From Alphaproteobacteria bacterium (GTDB taxonomy: Bacteria > Pseudomonadota > Alphaproteobacteria > RUG11792): a stretch of DNA of 9,069 nucleotides. Of this stretch, positions 5,899-9,069 are shown one piece after another (the first letter of the stretch is position 1; the number at the start of each line of letters is the position of its first letter). The notes beneath the pieces are model-generated. The model did not search any database and had not been told where the DNA came from. It saw only the letters and a list, made by a program, of their open reading frames with translations. Where the stretch lies: the NCBI GenBank assembly GCA_017450545.1, contig JAFSTL010000076.1, positions 1-9,069 on the forward strand. Reading direction: 5' to 3'. The position numbers and the translations under genes are program-made.

Positions 5899-6294
5899 AT
5901 GAAGAAAAAGGCACTTGAGCATTATTTAACAAAAGAACAGTTAGAGTATTTCAGAGGAAAATTATTGAATTGGAAAGCAGAGTTACTTAAAGAAAGTGAT
6001 GGAGCTCGTGAAACACTCGAGGAGAGCAGTAACGAGGCTGATCCTTTTGATTCTGCAAGTAATATTGCCAATCAAAGCTTAGAGTTGCGAACGAAAGATC
6101 GTGCTCGAAAGTTGATTCACAAAATAAATCAAGCAATAACCCGAATAGATGATGGAACGTATGGGTACTGCGAAGAAACTGGTGAGCCTATAGGTCTGAA
6201 GCGCTTGGAAGCGCGCCCTATTGCAACATTGTGTATTGAGGCACAGGAGCGACACGAGAAAAAGGAGAAGGAATATAAGGACGATGCAAAATAG
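5899..6294 (+). CDS. dksA: RNA polymerase-binding transcription factor DksA
   Basis: 131 residues from the ATG at 5899, chosen because GGGGA lies 10 bases upstream. A TTG at 5890 is in frame but has no usable spacing. DksA enters the secondary channel of RNA polymerase and, with ppGpp, resets rRNA and biosynthetic promoters. Seen: an N-terminal helix, a long coiled coil, and the acidic tip ADPFDSAS with the two Asp of the DxxDxA motif (about D48 and D51). The zinc-finger region is YGYCEETGEPIGLKRLEARP followed by IATLCIEAQERHE. Only two of the four classical zinc cysteines remain (about C91 and C112), the others being Thr and Ala, as in many alphaproteobacterial DksA. The C-terminus is strongly charged. 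era starts inside its last codons. Confidence 0.95.
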   Translation: MKKKALEHYLTKEQLEYFRGKLLNWKAELLKESDGARETLEESSNEADPFDSASNIANQSLELRTKDRARKLIHKINQAITRIDDGTYGYCEETGEPIGLKRLEARPIATLCIEAQERHEKKEKEYKDDAK

Positions 6295-7168
6295 CAAGTG
6301 TGCATTTGTGGCGATTATTGGCGCGCCAAATGCCGGAAAATCGACGTTATTGAATGCTTTGGTTGGCGAAAAGATCTCGATCGTTTCGCCAAAAATACAG
6401 ACAACCAGGCGTCAAATTCATGGAATAATGGAAGTGGGGGGTGTGCAATTGATTTTCATTGATACACCGGGATTTTGTAAACCAAAAACGCCATTGGAGA
6501 AAGTTATTTCTGCGAACTTTAAAAATTCATATAAAGATTGTGATATAGTGTTATTGCTTATTGATTCAACATTAAAAGATATATCGCCAGATGTAAAAAT
6601 ACTGGAGCGGTTGTCGAATGACGCCATAGTAGCTGTTGTGCTTAATAAGGTTGATATTGCTAAAAAGGAAAATATCGCTAGGATTGCTTCGAATTTATCT
6701 AAATATGAATTTGTGAAACACTTCTTTATGATTTCCGCCCTGAAACAGGATGGAATCGATGAGGTACGGCAATTTTTATGCAATTCTGCGCCGGATGGTC
6801 ATTGGTGGTATGAAGCGAATAAGGCGACTGATTTGCCAATAACTATTCGTCTTGCGGAAATTACTCGGGAAAAATTGTTTTATCATTTAGATAAAGAATT
6901 GCCTTATAGCGTTTATGTTGAAACTGAAAATATTCATGAAACTGATAAAAAAGCGAGAATTCATCAGTCTATCGTTGTTATGAAGTCGTCGCAAAAAGGT
7001 ATTATCCTCGGGAAAGCGGGAAGTATGATAAAAAAAATAAAATATGAAGCTATAAATGACATGAAAGTATTGTTTAACAAAAAGATTGATTTGAGGCTTT
7101 TTGTGAAAGTGAAAGAAAAATGGACAGAAAAGAAGGAGCATTTGCAGAATGCCGGTATTATCGATTAA
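6284..7168 (+). CDS. era: GTPase Era, small-subunit ribosome assembly
   Basis: 294 residues (E. coli 301), starting at the ATG at 6284, 11 bases inside dksA; the frame is open further upstream, but those residues do not belong to Era. Era binds the 3' end of 16S rRNA and checks 30S maturation, linking it to growth. Seen: G1 GAPNAGKST (13-21), a switch region with QTTRRQIHG (39-47), G3 DTPG (60-63), G4 NKVD (121-124) and G5 SAL (151-153). Then the C-terminal KH domain has GIILGKAGSMIKKI (239-252), with the RNA-binding GKAG, and LRLFVKVKEKW near the end. All elements are intact. era usually sits with rnc and recO; here it follows dksA and precedes a membrane protein gene overlapping it by 20 bases. 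Confidence 0.97.
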   Translation: MQNSKCAFVAIIGAPNAGKSTLLNALVGEKISIVSPKIQTTRRQIHGIMEVGGVQLIFIDTPGFCKPKTPLEKVISANFKNSYKDCDIVLLLIDSTLKDISPDVKILERLSNDAIVAVVLNKVDIAKKENIARIASNLSKYEFVKHFFMISALKQDGIDEVRQFLCNSAPDGHWWYEANKATDLPITIRLAEITREKLFYHLDKELPYSVYVETENIHETDKKARIHQSIVVMKSSQKGIILGKAGSMIKKIKYEAINDMKVLFNKKIDLRLFVKVKEKWTEKKEHLQNAGIID

Positions 7169-7577
7169 CACTGACATGCTGATTGCCACGTGTATTTTTT
7201 TGTGTTCTATATTTGCCATTGAAGCTCGAAGCACCAAGTCGACGATTATATTTTTTGTATCTCTTTGTGCGTCTATATGCTTTGTGATGAATTGTTTTAG
7301 TAATCCTTATGTTGCGATTATTATTGGGATTCTTTATGTGTCTTTATCTGCCCTTTTCATGATATTTATGGATAAGCCAGTAGAATCACCACTAAAGATA
7401 TCGAAATTCATATTTTATACACTGCTTCTACTAATTTTATTTTTGTCTTCTAAAATAAATATCCATATACCAAATATCCGATTACCCGTTTTCGCATATT
7501 ATCCTGAAATAACAATACTGTTTATAACACTCATGCTTTTTGCACTATCAGGGATAATTAACTTGATAAAAAAATAG
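7149..7577 (+). CDS. five-helix membrane protein, resembles NuoJ (complex I subunit 6 family)
   Basis: 142 residues, very hydrophobic. AAGGAG lies 10 bases before the ATG at 7149, which overlaps era by 20 bases; the next ATG (7176) has no such site. Seen: five likely membrane helices at about 10-25, 31-50, 53-74, 86-101 and 121-141, with a polar loop before the last. This number and spacing match NuoJ. The third helix, AIIIGILYVSLSALFMIFM, resembles the NuoJ third helix with its YVGAVxVLFLFVVMM core, the conserved bulge helix of the proton path. The rest is not recognisable by eye, so the assignment rests on topology and one helix. It is shorter than typical NuoJ (about 170-200). A NuoC-like gene 1.4 kb upstream makes a complex I connection more likely. 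A generic small membrane protein is the alternative. Confidence 0.6.
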   Translation: MPVLSINTDMLIATCIFLCSIFAIEARSTKSTIIFFVSLCASICFVMNCFSNPYVAIIIGILYVSLSALFMIFMDKPVESPLKISKFIFYTLLLLILFLSSKINIHIPNIRLPVFAYYPEITILFITLMLFALSGIINLIKK

Positions 7578-7592
7578 ATTTATGCGAAGCAA

Positions 7593-7916
7593 TTACGCAT
7601 CTGGATTTCTAATAATATATTCTCCTGCTTTACTATAGTTTAGTATAACCCGGCAACGTTCTTCGAGAAGATCTAAATCAAGATTAGTATCGCTCAAAAG
7701 ATTTACATTTCTTTCCAACGACAGATATTCAGCCAAAACACGATCCAATACTTCCTGTCGTTCTTCAACGAGTTTTCTCGTTCGAACATATGATACAAAC
7801 CCATTTTCTCCAGAGACGGCTTGGTAACCGAAATACAGCAATGCCACTGCTATTAAAGACATTTTTGCGAAAGTCTTTTTATTATTAGAGATGCCAACAA
7901 ACTTTGTTACTTGCAT
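7593..7916 (-). CDS. ftsB: cell division protein FtsB/DivIC family
   Basis: 107 residues, the usual size. FtsB forms the FtsQ-FtsL-FtsB complex that activates septal peptidoglycan synthesis. Seen: a short cytoplasmic end (1-17), one membrane anchor at about 18-35 (SLIAVALLYFGYQAV), the GENGFVSYVRTR motif typical of alphaproteobacterial septum formation initiators, a coiled coil at about 46-75, and the family block DLDLLEERCRVILNY (80-94). The usual companions eno and pdhA are not here; pal lies 57 bases upstream on the same strand, with a hairpin between them. The ribosome-binding site is weak. It converges on the membrane protein gene with a 15-base gap. Confidence 0.92.
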   Translation of the reverse strand: MQVTKFVGISNNKKTFAKMSLIAVALLYFGYQAVSGENGFVSYVRTRKLVEERQEVLDRVLAEYLSLERNVNLLSDTNLDLDLLEERCRVILNYSKAGEYIIRNPDA

Positions 7917-7923
7917 TTCGGGA

Positions 7924-7961
7924 TAAAATTCCGGAAACTACTTTTAAGTATGCTCCCGGAA
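7924..7961 (-). terminator. possible pal terminator or pal-ftsB attenuator
   Basis: On the minus strand TTCCGG (7961-7956) pairs with CCGGAA (7934-7929). An inner TACT-TAAA-AGTA hairpin lies within the loop, and TTTTAT follows the stem. This has the shape of a weak intrinsic terminator just after pal. Because ftsB begins only a few bases later, it might act as an attenuator or RNA-stability hairpin instead. Confidence 0.4.
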
Positions 7962-7973
7962 AAATATAAGCTA

Positions 7974-8432
7974 CTAGCCAACGACTGAAACAGTACGACG
8001 GTTTTTCGCATGCGCCATTTCAGTTGTTCCCGAATCGACAACTCTTTCTTTACCATAAGAAACAGTCGAAACTCTCTCTTTGGCAACGCCATTCTTTTGC
8101 AACTCTTTCGCAGTCGAGTTTGCACGAGCTTCACCAAGAGCCATGTTATATTCGGCTGTTCCGCGCACGTCGCAATGTCCTTCGACCGTAACGTTCTTAT
8201 CCGTATACGTCTTGAGCCATGCAGCCTGAGCCTCGACGCGCTTCTTTGCGGAATCTGTCAATGTCGATTTGTCGAAATCGAAATAGACAACATTTGGGGT
8301 ATTTGTTGCGAAGTCCTCAGCCGTTCCTGGCTTCATGGAGTCTTCATTAACACCACAAGTGCAGTTACAGGCAGACACGACAACCGCAGTCACAGCCATC
8401 AATCCCAACAATTTGTTTCTGTTTATAACCAT
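7974..8432 (-). CDS. pal: peptidoglycan-associated lipoprotein Pal
   Basis: 152 residues, normal for Pal. It is an outer-membrane lipoprotein that grips peptidoglycan and works with TolB and TolQRA in envelope constriction. Seen: a signal peptide with basic MVINRNK, a hydrophobic core and a lipobox VVSAC (acylated Cys 22). A short linker follows, then an OmpA-like domain: VVYFDFDKSTLT, the peptidoglycan-binding VEGHCDVRGTAEYNMALGEA (residues 83-102, with Asp 88), RVSTVSYGKE and NRRTVSVV with the second binding Arg near 146. Two more Cys (24 and 26) follow the lipobox closely, which is unusual. tolB is not adjacent. The upstream region is shared with a divergent gene. Confidence 0.95.
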   Translation of the reverse strand: MVINRNKLLGLMAVTAVVVSACNCTCGVNEDSMKPGTAEDFATNTPNVVYFDFDKSTLTDSAKKRVEAQAAWLKTYTDKNVTVEGHCDVRGTAEYNMALGEARANSTAKELQKNGVAKERVSTVSYGKERVVDSGTTEMAHAKNRRTVSVVG

Positions 8433-8477
8433 GGTTTCTTTCTAAAAAACAAAAAATCAAATCCATACCTTTAGTCT

Positions 8478-8492
8478 ATCAAAATTTTTGAT
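8478..8492. promoter_or_regulatory. AT-rich palindrome upstream of pal
   Basis: ATCAAAA-T-TTTTGAT is a perfect inverted repeat with a one-base centre, 46-60 bases upstream of the pal start, where a promoter should lie. It could be an operator, but AT-rich palindromes of this length arise easily by chance here. Confidence 0.25.
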
Positions 8493-8571
8493 GCTAGGAA
8501 ATGAAAAGATATGAATGGCGAACCATTTGCGAAAAAAGTTATGATAAATTTTTTATAAAAAACACACTTTT

Positions 8572-8613
8572 GCCCATTTTGGGCTTGACAAAACCTGGCA
8601 AGAGTCGTAACTT
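8572..8613 (+). promoter_or_regulatory. candidate promoter with flanking palindrome for the divergent secreted-protein gene
   Basis: A perfect -35 box TTGACA lies at 8585-8590. At 17 bases spacing the -10 would be TAACTT (8608-8613), which is poor. The palindrome GCCCA-TTT-TGGGC (8572-8584) ends exactly at the -35 box, a place where an operator or activator site would act. The start codon is 68 bases further on, leaving a leader of about 60 bases. Confidence 0.35.
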
Positions 8614-8619
8614 GCGCTT

Positions 8620-8657
8620 TGTGGTATGGTGTGGTGTGGTATCCTATGAATATAGGA
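8620..8657 (+). repeat. pentamer tandem repeat followed by a small hairpin
   Basis: Four head-to-tail pentamers, TGTGG-TATGG-TGTGG-TGTGG (8620-8639), are followed by TATCC. TCCTAT (8642-8647) and ATAGGA (8652-8657) then form a perfect 6-bp stem with loop GAAT. Both lie in the presumed leader of the gene starting at 8681. Short tandem repeats at such a place can vary in copy number and alter expression. Confidence 0.5.
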
Positions 8658-8680
8658 AGCTTTAGAGAAGAAACTTAACC

Positions 8681-9069
8681 ATGAAGTTCAACTTAAGTAA
8701 AAACCAAGTATTCGAGGGGGGGGCTATATTTTAGCAGCACTGTTGCTATAGTCGTCTCTATTTCGAATTGTGTAGTAAATGCCGAAGAAAATGCTGAATT
8801 TGCGCATTTTGTTCACGAGGTTAGTTGTCGAGCATATGCAAGTTTAAAAGTAAACGACACAAGTAAAAAAGAGTGGTATCAAGCAGAACAATATAGTGAT
8901 TCGATATATAACGTCATTGCAAATGCAATCGCTGATTGTAAAATGCAGCGAAATGAGTTTGGAAAAACAGTACCCAATGTTGGTATAGTTGAATTTGAGG
9001 CAACGCCTGACAAGGTGAGTTATACTCCCGAAAACTGGAATGCATCGGTATTGTGGAACTTTTTGGCTG
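8681..9069 (+). pseudogene. secreted protein of unknown function, frameshifted at a poly-G tract; 3' end outside window
   Basis: I do not recognise the family. The ATG at 8681 begins MKFNLSKNQVFEGG, but this frame ends at TAG 8732-8734, after a run of eight G (8716-8723). The +1 frame is open from before the tract to the window end and has no ATG, GTG or TTG start of its own upstream of the tract. With one G fewer, the ATG frame would read into it, giving a good signal peptide: basic start, hydrophobic FSSTVAIVVSIS, then a cleavage-like NCVVNA before EENAEF. The exported part would carry two cysteines (SC, DC) and reads like real coding sequence, for example EVSCRAYASLKVND and VGIVEFEATPDKVSY. 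Pal diverges upstream. It could be a phase-variable gene switched off, a young pseudogene or a homopolymer sequencing error. Confidence 0.6.
8716..8723 (+). repeat. homopolymeric G8 tract inside the signal-peptide region
   Basis: Eight consecutive G, in otherwise AT-rich surroundings, cover the codons just before the hydrophobic core of the signal peptide. A length of 7 or 10 would put the start codon in frame with the long downstream frame; 8 and 9 would not. Such tracts slip during replication. Confidence 0.85.

Noticed and set aside
6221..6283. N-terminal extension of Era by 21 residues
   Set aside because: The extra residues (rich in Arg and His) overlap dksA and are absent from Era proteins; the ATG at 6284 gives the normal N-terminus.
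7582..7600. ATGCG/CGCAT inverted repeat between the convergent genes, as a terminator
   Set aside because: The stem is only 5 bp with a 9-base loop and no T run on either strand, and it overlaps the ftsB stop codon.
8010..8474. Plus-strand frame of 154 codons antisense to pal
   Set aside because: It is the complement of a clear Pal gene, has no ribosome-binding site and its protein shows no recognisable pattern.
8511..8558. 15-codon frame beginning ATG at 8511
   Set aside because: Too short, without a ribosome-binding site, and in a region better explained as promoter DNA.
1..9069. Mobile element, CRISPR array or defence system
   Set aside because: No transposase, integrase, long terminal repeats, regularly spaced repeats or nuclease genes are visible; nearly all sequence is assigned to housekeeping genes.

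Overview
The window looks like part of an AT-rich alphaproteobacterial chromosome, probably from a host-associated or otherwise streamlined lineage. Four things point to Alphaproteobacteria: a MipZ-type division ATPase, an alpha-type SspB, a DksA with two of the usual four zinc cysteines, and a circularly permuted (two-piece) tmRNA gene. Genes are tightly packed, often overlapping by 4 bases. Several sit apart from their usual partners (mreC without mreB, pal without tolB, nuoC without nuoD). That suggests a rearranged genome of the Holosporales or gut RF32 kind, but this placement is inference only. I see no insertion sequence, CRISPR array, tRNA or rRNA.

Layout, left to right. Bases 1-2072 (+) are an envelope operon: the 3' end of a sulfatase-fold phosphoethanolamine/phosphoglycerol transferase, dgkA and glmU. 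The transferase would release diacylglycerol, which DgkA phosphorylates back into phospholipid synthesis; GlmU makes UDP-GlcNAc for peptidoglycan and lipid A. Facing it, bases 2076-4304 (-) are a compact operon: fis-like regulator, mreC, mipZ and an A-type iron-sulfur carrier. It reads from a promoter near 4340 whose -10 box overlaps a perfect palindrome. Bases about 4590-7577 run (+): permuted ssrA, sspB, a short NuoC-like protein, then dksA, era and a five-helix membrane protein resembling NuoJ. Bases 7593-8432 (-) hold ftsB and pal. After the pal start, a divergent (+) gene for a secreted protein begins at 8681 and runs off the window, but it is out of frame after an 8-G tract.

The most interesting points are these. 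The tmRNA encodes an unusually basic degradation tag and lies directly upstream of its presumed adaptor gene sspB. A NuoC-like protein ends just after the complex I 30-kDa signature and is translationally coupled to sspB, with a NuoJ-like protein 1.4 kb away. The poly-G tract gives the secreted protein a phase-variation-like or pseudogene structure. I found no wholly new multi-gene system; these are local oddities in an otherwise housekeeping region.
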